From Cymodocea nodosa (Eukaryota; Streptophyta; Magnoliopsida; Alismatales; Cymodoceaceae), in contig CM072343.1 in the NCBI GenBank assembly GCA_036874045.1, positions 14,590,001 through 14,654,000 of the forward strand: a DNA stretch of 64,000 nucleotides. The letters run 5' to 3'. Position numbers and translations under genes: made by a program. This document shows, piece after piece, positions 22,595 through 33,944 of this stretch. Every line of letters begins with the position of its first letter. Positions within the stretch are counted from its first letter, which is position 1. The notes under the pieces are model-generated. The model was given only the letters and a program-made list of their open reading frames with translations, was not told where the DNA came from and made no database searches.

Positions 22595-24480
22595 TGTTTA
22601 GAATGAAAAAGTGCATATTATTAACGGTTAAATGATGGTTAATTGCATAATATTTAGCTTATCATATAAGAATTAAGCCATTATGTTATAATTGCACTGT
22701 TATATGCTTTAATTAGAATTACTGTTAATTTTGGGGAATTAATGTCAATTTAGTACATTTCTGAACTGTCGGTAAGTTATAGGCTGTGAAATTCTTAAGT
22801 ATCCGAATTTTCTGATATTTCAGATAGTTATGTTTAACATATCGAACATATTTCTGACAGTTATGTTTAACAGACTGAACATGTCGGATAGTTATGTTTA
22901 AATTGCCGAACAGTTATGTTTTGAAAGAATATTTTATTATTTCTTGAAGTACACGTGTCAAAACCATAATGCATGACTTAGGTGAACTTTCAGTGAGTTA
23001 TCTCTAACCATCCGAAATTGTAGCTGGGCATCGAACAGTTATATGTGTAACCCTCCGAAATCTCTTTTTATTTATAAAATAGCTGAAGACACGTGTCATG
23101 TTCTAGTAAAGTGACTTAAGTGGACTTTCGGTGAGTTAGCTGTAACTATCCAAAATGCATCTAAACATCGAATAGTTAAATTTATGCACGTGTTTTATAG
23201 TTAAATCAATGAAGAAAGTCCGTTGAGTTATCTGTAACTCCACGGACTATTTATTTTCTAATATGCCACTGTAGCGGTTGCAGAAACAGGATAGTTGGAA
23301 GAAAAACCACGATTGCATGTATTGCGTAGGGAGAAGAAATCATCGTCGTTGATATGAATGAAGGAAATCCAACTAACCATTCAAGCAGAAGTAGTTACTA
23401 TTGAAGAAATATAAAAGAAAAGAAGAAAAAGAAGTAGTGTGTGTGTGATCGATGGACGACCAGTGTGTACAGAGGAGGAGCACCGAGCTTTCTACAAGTA
23501 GTATCAGCGATTCTCCAAAGTACCACACCAACTATCGTTACCACCACCATCACCACCATAATCACCAACTATCAGAGGTCTGTGAGAATAGTTTCTTGAT
23601 GTCGGATCGATTCCGAGTAAAACATGGTGCCTGACAACCATTGTGAGGAGTGATCGCGTCATGGGAAGGGAAGCCATTTTCACCAAGCGTCGACTCATAT
23701 TTTAGGAGATCGTAAAGCTTCTAGCCTTGACTTCAGGTTGATGCCTGTATGCTGAAGAGGAGATTATCTTGCAATTCTAGACTCACGATTCTATAGGGAG
23801 AGGAGACAAGATTGTAAGTGGTTTAATTTTCAGTGGTGTAATCACGTTGTATGTAGTGACAGAAGTATTTACTATTGATTGAGATTACTTTACATTTCAC
23901 CTTTCGCCCATTTCTATGTTCATATTAAACCAAAAATACCAAAAACAACTTATTTACTATTGTATGTTGTATTTGAATGTTGTAGTATTTGTGTTGTATC
24001 GTGATTAATGTTATCTTTGTTAGTGTTGTGATTGTTTTATGTTTGTTTTAGTTTTACAGTTTATTGAAATTGGTTCGTTCAAAAGACTTAAAGATTTTAA
24101 TGGTTACTGTTTGAATTATCTGAATGTTAGTATTGCTTAATGATAAATCCAGTGTTTACTAACATTAAAGAGCTTAATTGATGTTATTTACAATCTGTGG
24201 AATCGCCCGCCCAATGGTTGGCTGAATTCCTCTGTAAATAGTAGTATTAAAAAGAAAAGACAGGCTCGTGGAGTTAACTTAAGTCCACAAGGTTAGTCCG
24301 TTGAGTTAACTGTAATTCAACGGAGAGTTTATTGAATATATAAATTTGATTGTTAACAAACGAACAGTTCTTAAGTTCTTCAGCAATTCCTAGTGGGATC
24401 GACCTGTACTTGTACACTGATACAATAGACACTATACACTTGTAGTTAAAGTACAAATTGGAATTAATATCTAAATTGTA
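22595..24480 (+). repeat. Gypsy LTR, tail-truncated copy
   Basis: Begins TGTTTAGAATG and matches the 24,811 copy until about 24,480, where the tail is lost. It contains two aactatcc...cagtt hairpin units, 137 bases apart (23,006 and 23,143), against three in the next copy, and a ccaccatcaccaccat tract near 23,540. Confidence 0.85.
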
Positions 24481-24810
24481 TGTCTTAATCATATTAAATT
24501 GGATTGTACTTTGATTCGTATGTTGTTGAAATTTCTTCTAGAAATCTTATTGGAAAATTCAGGATGACAGATGATGAAAAGAAGAACAAACGACAATATA
24601 ATTAACACTTATGTGATGATGATATACTTTGTATGTAATTTACATATATTCTAAGTATATTTGCAGGTTGATTACTGAAACATACAGAATATATATTCTT
24701 ATGTTGAACAGAAAAGAAAAGAAGAAGAATTAATTCTAGCACTTTTAGAAAGACCAATTAATTAGATCACAGTTTGCTAAGGGACTAGCAAAATTTAGGT
24801 ATGGGGGAAG
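24481..24810 (+). mobile_element. 3' internal stub and polypurine tract
   Basis: AT-rich remnant of the region that precedes a 3' LTR. It ends in the purine run aggtatgggggaag directly before the LTR start at 24,811, which is the plus-strand primer for LTR retrotransposon replication. The same segment occurs inverted at 17,430 and at 32,811. Confidence 0.8.
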
Positions 24811-26947
24811 TGTTTAGAATGAAAAAGTGCATATTATTAACGGTTAAATGATGGTTAATTGCATAATATTTAGCTTATCATATAAGAATTAAGCCATTAT
24901 GTTATAATTGCATTGTTACATGCTTTAATTAGAATTACTGCTTAATTTTGGGGAATTAATGTCAATTTAGTACATTTTTGAACTGTCGGTAAGTTGCAGG
25001 CTGTGAAATTCTTAAGTATCCGAATTTTCTGATATTTCGGACAGTTATGTTTAACATATCGAACATATTTCGGACAATTATGTTTAATAGACCGAACATG
25101 TCGGATAGTTATGTTTAAATTGCTGAACAGCTATGTTTTGAAAGAATATTTTATTATTTCCTGAAGTACACGTGTCAAAACCATAATGCATAACTTAAGT
25201 GAACTTTCGGTGAGTTATCTCTAACTATCCGAAATTGCAGCTGGGCATCGGACAGTTATATGTGTAACCCTCCGAAATCTCTTTTTATTTATAAAATAGT
25301 TGAGGACACATGTCATGTTCTAGTAAAGTGAGTTAAGTGGACTTTCAATGAGTTAGCTGTTACTATTCGAAATGCATCTGAGCATTGGATAGTTAGACCT
25401 GTAACTCTCCGAAATGTGTATTTTATTATTAAACTGTTGTTGACACGTGTCGAGATCTGGAAGATTGACTTAAGTTATATATCGGTGAGTTATCTGTAAC
25501 TATCCGAAATGCATCTAAGCATTAGATAGTTAAGTTTGTAAGTATCTGAAATGCACCTGAGCATCGGATGGTTAAATTTATGCACGTGTTTTATAGTTAA
25601 ATCAACGAAGAAAGTCTGTTGAGTTATCTGTAACTCCACGGACTATTTATTTTCTAATATGCCACTATAGCGGTTGTAGAAACAGGATTGTTGGAAGAAA
25701 AACCACGATTGCATGTATTGCACAGGGAGAAGAAATCATCGTCGTTGATATGAATGAAGGAAATCCAACCGACCATTCAAGCAGAAGCAGTTACCACTGA
25801 AGAAATATAAAAGAAAAGAAGAAAAAGAAGTAGTGTGTGTGTGATCGATGGACGGCCAGTGTGTACAGAGGAGGAGCATCGAGCTTTCTACAGGCAGTAT
25901 TGACGATTCTTTAAAGTACCACACCAACCATCATTACCACCACCATCACCACCATAATCACCAACCATCAGAGGTCTATGAGAATACTTTCTTGATGTCG
26001 GGTCGATTCCGAGCAAAACATGGTGCTTGACAACCAATTTGAGGAGTGATTGCGTTATGGGAAGGGAAGTCATTTTCACCAAGTGCCGACTCATATTTCA
26101 GGAGATCGTAAAACTTCTAGCCTTGACTTTGGGTTGATGCCTGTATGCTGAAGAGGAGATTATCTTGCAATTCTAGACTCGCGATTCTATAGGGAGAGGA
26201 GACATGATTGTAAGTGGTTTAATTTTCAATGGTGTAATCGCGTCGTATGTAGTGACAGAAGTATTTACTGTTGATTGAGATTACTTTACATTTCACCTTT
26301 CGCCCATTTCCATGTTCATATTAAACCAAAAATAACTTATCTGCTATTGTATGTTGTATTTGAGTGTTGTATTATTTGTATTGTATCATGATTAATGTTA
26401 TCTTTGTCAGTGTTGTGATTGTTTTATGTTTGTTTTAGTTTTACAGTTTACTGAAATTGGTTCATTCAAAAAACTTAAAGATTTTAATGGTTACTGTTTG
26501 AATTATCTGAATGTTAGTATTGTTTAATGATAAATCCAGTGTTTACTAACATTAAAGAGCTTAATTGATGTTATTTACAATCTATGGAATCGCCCAATGG
26601 TTGGCCGAATTCCTCTGTAAATAGCAGTATTAAAAAGAAAAGACAGGCTCATGGAGTTAACTTAAGTCCACGAGGTTAGTCCGTTGAATTAACTGTAATT
26701 CGACGGAGAGCTTATTGAATATATAAATTTGATTGTTAACAAACGAACAGTTCTTAAGTTCTTCAGCAATTCCTAGTGGGATCGACCTGTACTTGCACAC
26801 TGATACAATAGACACTATGCACTTGCAGTTAAAGTACAAATTGGAATTAATATCTAAATTGTATTAAAGGTTGTTTGTTTACTTTTAAAAGAAAAAGAAT
26901 AGGCATAAAAATAAATTAACTAAGTAAAAATAGAAGTAACAAATCCA
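24811..26947 (+). repeat. Gypsy LTR, full-length copy with three 138-base repeats
   Basis: Runs from TGTTTAGAATG to a tail with gacctgtacttgcac and ctatgcacttgcag, ending aaatcca, about 2,137 bases. Three tandem 138-base units each carry an inverted repeat (25,223; 25,361; 25,499), with a partial fourth near 25,541. It is followed by a degenerate PBS (ctggtacgttattggaga). Confidence 0.82.
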
Positions 26948-27014
26948 AGTTTTTCTGGTACGTTATTGGAGATCTAATCAGATATTCTGGTGCAATGCTG
27001 GGAAAACACAAACA

Positions 27015-28211
27015 GGAAGACACATACTTATTTAAGAAATGTCTCGATCTGGTTTTAAGGAGGTGTGTGTCAGAAACTGAATATCAGAGTATATTGTCTT
27101 TCTACCATGACCAAGCATGTGGAGGGCATTTTGGTTCAGGGAAAAGTACTGCTAAAATTCTACAATGTGGATTTTATTAGCCAATACTATTCAAAGATGT
27201 TCATAAATACTGCTTAAGTTGTTTAAGATGTCAACAAATAGAAAGAATATCAAAGAGGAATATGATGTCTGTGAATCCTATTGTTGAGGTTGAAATCTTT
27301 GATGTGTGGGGAAAAAGATTTTATAGGTCTATTTCCTATGTCTAATCAATTTAATTATATATTATTGGGGGTGGATTATGTATCTAAATGATAGAAGCTA
27401 TTCCTACAAAAACTAATGACAACAAAGTGGTAGTATATTTTATAAGAACTAATATAATTTCTAGATTTGGAATACCTAAAGCTATTATTAGTAGTAGAGG
27501 AACTCATTTCTGTAATAGAAGTTTTGAAGCTTTAATCAATAAATATGAAGTAAATCACAAAATTGCAACATCATATCATCTGCAAACAAGTGGACAAGTA
27601 GAAAGTGCAAACAAACAAATTAAGTTAATCTTAGAAAATGTAGTAAATCCTACTAGAACAAATTGGGCTAATGGATTAATAGATACACTTTGGGCTTATA
27701 GAACTGCTTATAAGACAAACTTAGGTATGTCACCTTTTAGGCTAGTATATGGAAAAAGTTTCATTTACCAGTTGAAATTGAACATAAAGCTTATTGGGCA
27801 TTAAAAACTCTGAACACTAATTTGAATCAAGCTGTTGAAAACAGAAAAATACAATTAATTGAATTAGAAGAATTTAGGAATGAAGCTTATTCGAAAACTG
27901 TAAAAGAAAAAGAGAAAATGAAGTTCTAGCATGACAAGAAAATTATTCCAAAAACTTTTGGAATAGGACAAGAAGTATATCTTTACATGACTAGACTCCA
28001 TAACCATATAGGAAAATTAAGATCTAGATGGGCAGGACCTTACATAATTCGAAAGATTTATTCCTATGGAGCTATCGAAATTGAAAATCTTAAAAATCAG
28101 AATATATTCAAAGTAAATGGACAAAGACTTAGACCAATTCTGAAGATTTCAAAAAGTTCCTTTGGAATTATAGAAGAAGTAAGAGTAGAGGACTACTCGA
28201 GCTTTACTTAG
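27015..28211 (+). pseudogene. Gypsy integrase, 3' part of the interrupted pol
   Basis: Resumes the pol interrupted at 22,594. HHCC zinc-binding domain: HDQACGGHFGSGKSTA, then CLSCLRCQQ (27,110-27,240). Catalytic core: first acidic region near DVWG (27,302); the second Asp is replaced (ISSRGTHF where ISDRGTHF is expected, about 27,490); the Glu remains (QTSGQVESANKQIK, about 27,585). C-terminal GPY-like segment: LRSRWAGPYIIRKI and VNGQRLRPIL, stop near 28,209. TGG-to-TAG at 27,178 and frameshifts near 27,310 and 27,800 break it. Confidence 0.9.
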
Positions 28212-29149
28212 TAAGAAATTATCTTAGCTTAAAATAAATAAAAACTTTTTTAAAGATAGTCATGGTTCAACCGAAAGAAATTATCGGTTTTACTAAAACA
28301 TATAATAAAAAGAAAAAAATTGTTGTGGTTAAACCAATAGGATCCATCGGTCTGACTAAAACATAAAAAAAAAAGAGTATTTAATTTCGGTTTGATCGAG
28401 GAATACAACGGTTTGACTGAAATTTTAAAAATATCGAAAAATTAAGAGTTTGTCAGATCGGAAATTCTTTAGTCTTGACCGAAGTAAAAATTATTATAAG
28501 TATTTTTTTTAGTTATAACTTTATGGAAAGTCTGTTAAGTTATACTTAACTCAATGAACTTACTCCATTGAGTCTAGGATAAGTGAACGAACTTACTTCA
28601 TTGAGTTAACTATAACTCAACAAAGTACTGTAGTTAAGTCCACAGACTAAGTCCATGGAGTTAACCGTAATTCTATGGAGAAGTGTGTGAGAGAGCGAAA
28701 GTTTGCACGGGAAAATGACTCGATTACCCGCTTAAAACTTAAGGTTTATTTATACTAAAACTTAGGATTTGGGGGCATTATCTGCAGAATCATTTAGAAC
28801 TTAGAATAGTAAAGATCAGAGCGATTTTCATTTTGTTCCGTCACACCAGAAAGTCAAGATGATGCCAGAATTCTGAGAGGAAGTTGACACCACGGGATTT
28901 CTCAGAGAATCAGAAGAATGACATACAAGACAAAAGATCAGGAACTCAACACGGGAGAAAGAGCTACAAAAGGTAGAATTTAACATCTTCTACTGGTGGA
29001 AAGTTTTAGTAGATTTAGATATTAGAATACCTAAGATTGTAGAAACAATGATTAAAGTAGCAACAGAAGTTGTAGTAAACAGAGAAAGAAAAAGCAGGTC
29101 AAACAACGAAGTTGCCCTAGAATTGATCTAACACAAGTCTAGATTATGG
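28212..29149 (+). other. Gypsy post-pol non-coding region
   Basis: Contains repeated ggttcaaccgaaag / cggtttgatcgag words (28,265-28,480), then tandem tccattgagtta...taactcaacaaag hairpin words (28,510-28,670), then mixed sequence leading into the next degraded ORF. No intact frame. Confidence 0.6.
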
Positions 29150-31090
29150 TTCGTATGACATATTGGTGGACATGCCTGGTGGGCAATCTAGGAGCAAGAG
29201 AGGAAAGCAGTTGAAGAACCTATAGCTGCAGAGTTGGCTTTTGAAAAACCAGTAATTGAGGAATAGCAGCTAGAACCTTCAGTTCCACCAACAGAACCAT
29301 TAAAAAGAGGAACTTTTGCTTGACCGAGAATTGAAGAAGAAGACAAGGAGTTTGCAAGCTTGGTCAAAACAACAAAAGATCAAGGAGATGATGAGGAAAT
29401 AGCTATGGCCAAGGCACATATTCTATATGATGCTATAAAGAGGAAGTAGGCTGAAGAAAAGTTGAGGGCTCAATATAAAATTAAAGTAGAGCAGCATTAG
29501 GAAGTAGTTAGATCAATGACTGCAAAAGAAACTAAAGTTGGTCCTTTGAGACTAGTAATTATAGAAGAAGTAAAATAGGAAGAGTCAATACCTGTGGCTC
29601 GAGGGCCTGTAGACTCTATTTTTGTAGATTTAATTTCAGAGGAGGAAGAGGAAGACCAGGGACAACTATTTAGAAGGAAAGGAAAAGAGATAGTGTCTAA
29701 AGCTCCTGTAGAGATTAAACCTGAGCTCAAAATATTCAAAAGGCTTGTAGAGCTCTTTTTTGTAGACTTGCTATCTGAATCTAAGGAGTAGGAGCCGCAG
29801 CAGCAAAAGCAAAGAGAAGAAGGAAAACAGGTTGAAATTCGTCTATAGCCTGTACAAATAGAAGAAATTGAAATTAAGGTAGAAATTGAAATAAAGGAAC
29901 TCTCCACTCTATCTCTTGATATCCTAATCTGCCATAGAATCAAAAAGAACAATGACAATGCAGATTGATAGTTAGGAGGAAGAAGAAATAGAAGAAGCTG
30001 AACAAGTACATATTGAATAAAAAAGAAATGACTCGATAGATTCCATTGAAGAGAGAGAAACTCTTCAGTAATTAATTGAAAGAATTCAAGATAGAGTGAA
30101 GAGTTCTGTCAGGTCTCCACCACAGATTGAAAGAGGAGCTGAAATGTAGGAATCTCTGGATCATCTCCAACAAATTCAAGTTCAGCAAATGGAAGAAGAA
30201 ATTCAAGAACAAACCTCTCTAGAGCAACAAATGCAGATTCCTAACCCGACTGAAGCAACAATTTTAAATGAAGTTTACTTTTGGAGTTAGGAAGCTTATA
30301 CTAAATATCAAGAGATAAAGGGGTATGATATTATATACAGTAGACCAGTAAACTAGGACGGTATGTAGGAAATTAAAGAATTATTTGAGTTTCAAGGTCT
30401 ACTATAATTTATTTTTCAATAGAGAGGGCATGTAGTATATGAAAATTTAGTGCCCTATTTTTATGCAAACTTGAGAGAGAAAGAAAGAAGTTTAATTTCC
30501 AACGTGGAGCAAGCTGATGTACAGATAACACTAGAGCTTCTCCACAATATTTTTGATTGAAAAATGAAGGAATGGAAATTCTGGAGAACACAACTACAGT
30601 CAAGTGGACAAAATAGGAAATAAAAGATTGTTTAGTTATCAATCTTGGTGTGCCATTATTAAACAAATTGATGTATTTAAATGGTAAAGCACACATGGTA
30701 GTTAACATTTTGATTAAAAATGTCTACCAACGACAAGGCTATGATATAGAACTTAGTCAATTTGTCAAGTGGGCCATATATGCAATTGTAAACAGAATTC
30801 AAATTAATTGGTACAAAGTTTTTATCTTCAAACTCAGAGTAGTAAAGAAGAAATTATATTATGTAGATCTGATTCCACTACTAATGGTGGACAACATCGA
30901 TTTCACAAAATGGACATTTAAAAGGATAAGATCAAGAACCATTTCAGTGAAAGAATACAAAAATTATGTTGCTGCTAAGATTGTTGGACCTTCTAGAGGC
31001 ATTATAGGGGCTGTTGAGCAGATAAATCAATTAGAACAACAATTAGAAAAGCTCAAGAAGGAAGTAGATGAACTTAGAAAGAAAGATTAA
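29150..31090 (+). pseudogene. Post-pol ORF of Athila-like element (env position)
   Basis: A degraded frame of about 1.9 kb downstream of pol on the same strand. The first half (29,160-29,960) is acidic and rich in Glu, Lys and Gln, broken by several TAG codons where Gln would fit. The second half holds a globular part (30,650-31,090: NLGVPLLNKLMYLNGKAHM, WAIYAIVNRIQINWYKV, LYYVDLIPLLM) and ends in a Leu/Gln/Lys coiled coil (INQLEQQLEKLKKEVDEL). The location matches the env-like extra ORF of Athila elements, and the globular part resembles the 'putative plant transposon protein' domain often found there. No transmembrane segment is evident, so an envelope role is not supported. Function unknown. 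Confidence 0.6.
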
Positions 31091-32200
31091 AATGTATTGT
31101 TCATCTACTTGTATTGAAAATTTTTGATTGTACTGTAAATGATATATATATATTAATGTTTGAACATCAATTTATTTCTGAATTTATGTGATTGCAAATG
31201 AATGATTTAATTGAGAACTGTATTAAATATTATATAACTATTTAAGGATGTGCAAGACTGTTTAAAAAGTTTTACAATTTTATGAATGACATGATTAAAT
31301 ACATGATGATTGGTTAAATCTTGAATATATCTACATACTGAAAAGTAAAATGTAAATTCTACATAATAAGAAATGAATTGTAAGTTAAATATGCATATAA
31401 TGTTCAGATTTAAATGAGTTAAATTAGAACATTGCATTAATGACATATATTTAACTTTATTTAAGTTGACAAAATGCAGGAGGAAAATATAGAAGTTAAT
31501 ACGAGGAGTAAGTTTTAGAATATTTTGCTAAGTGTTAACGAAGTAAGTTCGTTGAGTTAACCTTAACTCCATGAAGTCAATAATAAAATATAAGGTCACT
31601 CCGTTGAGTTATTTGTAACTCAACGAAGTTAGTTCGTGGAGTTAGCAAGCATTAACTAAAGCTAGTCTATTGAGTTAACTGTAACTCAACGAGATTAGTT
31701 CGTGAATTAAGCTGAACGGTTATTCTTTTAGCCATGAATGAAGCTTCATCGGTTACTTAAATTTAAAATTAAAAGTAGCACACGTATCCATAAAAATAGG
31801 AATCATATTGCATGTTACAAGACACATTCTTACAACGAGATTCATTTGCCTTATGGACGTGCATTATAAATATAGAACAGAATGTTATTTACGAGCTATC
31901 AGCACTTGAGGAAAGAAAGAAAATTCGTTGGGGAACTAGAAGGAGAAGTAGCTGATTCAACTTCATTCATCAACAACTATTTACTGAAAACAAAGCATCA
32001 GATTAGTATGTAATTAATCTTTTGCTATTTTACTTTATGTTAAGAGTTTATGAGCACATGGATTCGTTCTCCTAGCACTAAATGATTAGTACGAACACCT
32101 ACACAAGATTATTCAACATAGAGGCATATTGAGATATTTTTTGAATTAGACTTTAATGAAATCCTTAAGGTTGTAGCTAACCTTTCTTTAAAGGAGAACA
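31091..32200 (+). other. Non-coding: 3' flank of post-pol ORF and leader before gag
   Basis: 31,091-31,480 is AT-rich without signal. At 31,540-31,700 several hairpin words of the form ccgttgagtta...taactcaacg occur, as in the Gypsy LTRs and leaders. 31,900-32,200 is the leader to a gag frame. No clear LTR boundary or PBS was recognised. Confidence 0.45.
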
Positions 32201-32690
32201 AAGATATGGCTGCTTTAGTAGAAAAACTATTAGGGGAAATTTTGTATCCTAAATTAGTTGATGAACCTTCATGTATTTGATTGCCAAACTTTGAGGGAGA
32301 TAGGTTTGAACTGAAATCTAATTATATTAGTCAATTGCCACACTTTCATGGATTAGAAAGAGAAGATGCCTATTATTTTCTTAGAGAATTTAATGAAGTT
32401 TGTCAAATGATGAAAATGCCGAACATGAGTATTGATGCTATTAAACTTAGATATATCTCTTTTGCTTTAAAAGACACAATTAAGAGATGGTTATATACTC
32501 TATCGCCTAACTCAATTTCTGCATGGACTAAATTTTGCTCTATTTTTCTAGAAAAATATTATCCAACATATCAAACGATTAAAAAGAAAAATGAAATATT
32601 AATGTGTAGCAAAAACAAGGAGAATCATTCTGAAAATATTTTGAAAGATTTAAAAATTTACCGACTTAATGTCCGCATCATGCAATGAGT
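32201..32690 (+). pseudogene. Gypsy gag capsid fragment
   Basis: Reads LVEKLLGEILYPKL, a stop at 32,278, then FELKSNYISQLPHFHG, REDAYYFLREFNEVCQM, IDAIKLRYISFALKDTIKRW and SAWTKFCSIFLEKYYP, stopping at 32,686. This matches the retrotransposon gag (capsid) domain of Athila elements. It is the only capsid fragment in the window and is disconnected from the pol copies, which lack this part. Homology fades by about 32,810, where an opposite-strand fragment begins. Confidence 0.78.
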
Positions 32691-32810
32691 AAAGCATAAT
32701 TAATAGGTATAATTTATGAAGTCATAGATGTTTCAAAAAAATCTTTATTAGAATCTACTTGTCAGAATGGATTTTTAAAACTGTGTAGTGATTAATGTAA
32801 AGATATTCTA

Positions 32811-33690
32811 TATTTTTTAGTAATCTAATTTAACATTGTTTTCTCCTCTTCAACCTGTAAATATATTTAAAACATATATAAATTACATACAAAATATATT
32901 AGCATCACATAGGTGGTAATTATATTATCATTTTTTTCTTAAACACCTGTCATCCTGAATTTTTCAATATGATTTCCAAAATAAATTTCAACTACATACG
33001 AATCAAAATACAATCCAACTCAATATGATTAAAACAAGTAGAATAATGAATTGTATCTCAAATAAACAACTTCAAAAGTCTAGTCTAGATTCATACTTTA
33101 GTAATCTTAGATAACAAACAATATACTCGATTCAAAAGATATCTGTATTTCACAAAACACTTTTATCTTTTTAGAACAGTATATGCATATTTGTATTTTA
33201 AAAGTTAATTTGAAAAGCTTGAATCATACAAGAGCTTTCTTGTGTACTCATGCATCGAGCTTTTAGTCAACGATCTCAGATCTGATCAGGATCTTAGGTT
33301 GCCAGATTTAAAGAGTCATTTTTCAGGTCAACAATCCTTACATACCTATATGCTTAAGTATAAAAGGCTTGTGATCAAACAAGTTAATAAACTCTCAAAG
33401 TTTTTTCTTTTCAACATAGTATATATACGTATTTCATTAATACAAATGCTATAAAACACAAATCTCGTATAATTCTGCTTCTATAATTTACTAAAAACAT
33501 GAATCCATATCAATAAGCTCATACTTTTTCTGGAGTTTAATACGATTTATGCATAAATCATTCTACAAGTTTAATCAATCAAATTAAATGTATCCCTGAT
33601 CATATGTATTTCATTTAATCCAAAAATCAACATTTCAACTCTTTCAGTATTTCAGATCTTTTGTTGAGTTTCAGTTAAGCATTCTGATTT
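32811..33690 (-). mobile_element. Gypsy 3' internal region, inverted
   Basis: Minus-strand copy of the AT-rich pre-LTR segment also present at 17,430-18,746. It is the downstream end of the minus element whose pol lies at 33.9-38.1 kb, and it is truncated at about 32,811 before its PPT and 3' LTR. Confidence 0.7.
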
Positions 33691-33944
33691 CTTTTTCCTC
33701 GGTTGAATCGAAATTAAATACTTTTTTTGTTTCTTCTACCAATTGAACCGATACCATACTTCGGTAAAATCGACATTTTACTCAATATAATATATAGATT
33801 TTTTTATGTTTTTATGTTTCGGTCAAACTAATGGCTCCTTTCAGTGTGACCGCAACAATATTTTCCTTTTAATATATGTTTCGGTAAAATCGATAATTTC
33901 TTTCGCTTGAAACGTGACTATATTTAAATAAGTTTTTTTTTTTC
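33691..33944 (-). other. Post-pol non-coding region of the minus copy
   Basis: Contains the same cggttgaa / cggtaaaatcg words as 28,265-28,480 of the + copy. There is no env-position ORF here: the sequence passes directly to the 3' internal segment, so this copy has lost the post-pol ORF. Confidence 0.55.

Larger units (their letters stand above)
22595..27014 (+). mobile_element. LTR-bearing Gypsy block inserted in sibling pol
   Basis: Structure: LTR lacking its tail (22,595-24,480), a short 3' internal stub with PPT (24,481-24,810), a full LTR (24,811-26,947), and a PBS-like leader (26,948-27,014). It is flanked by ggaag at 22,590-22,594 and 27,015-27,019 and has TG...CA ends. The host pol sequence (YYYWE, then DTYLFKKC) continues across it. 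The PBS-like segment beyond the second LTR is not expected of a simple insertion, so unequal recombination after insertion is an alternative. Confidence 0.75.

Noticed and set aside
25195..25590. Regular repeats considered as a CRISPR-like array
   Set aside because: Units are contiguous 138-base tandem repeats without unique spacers, in a plant LTR.
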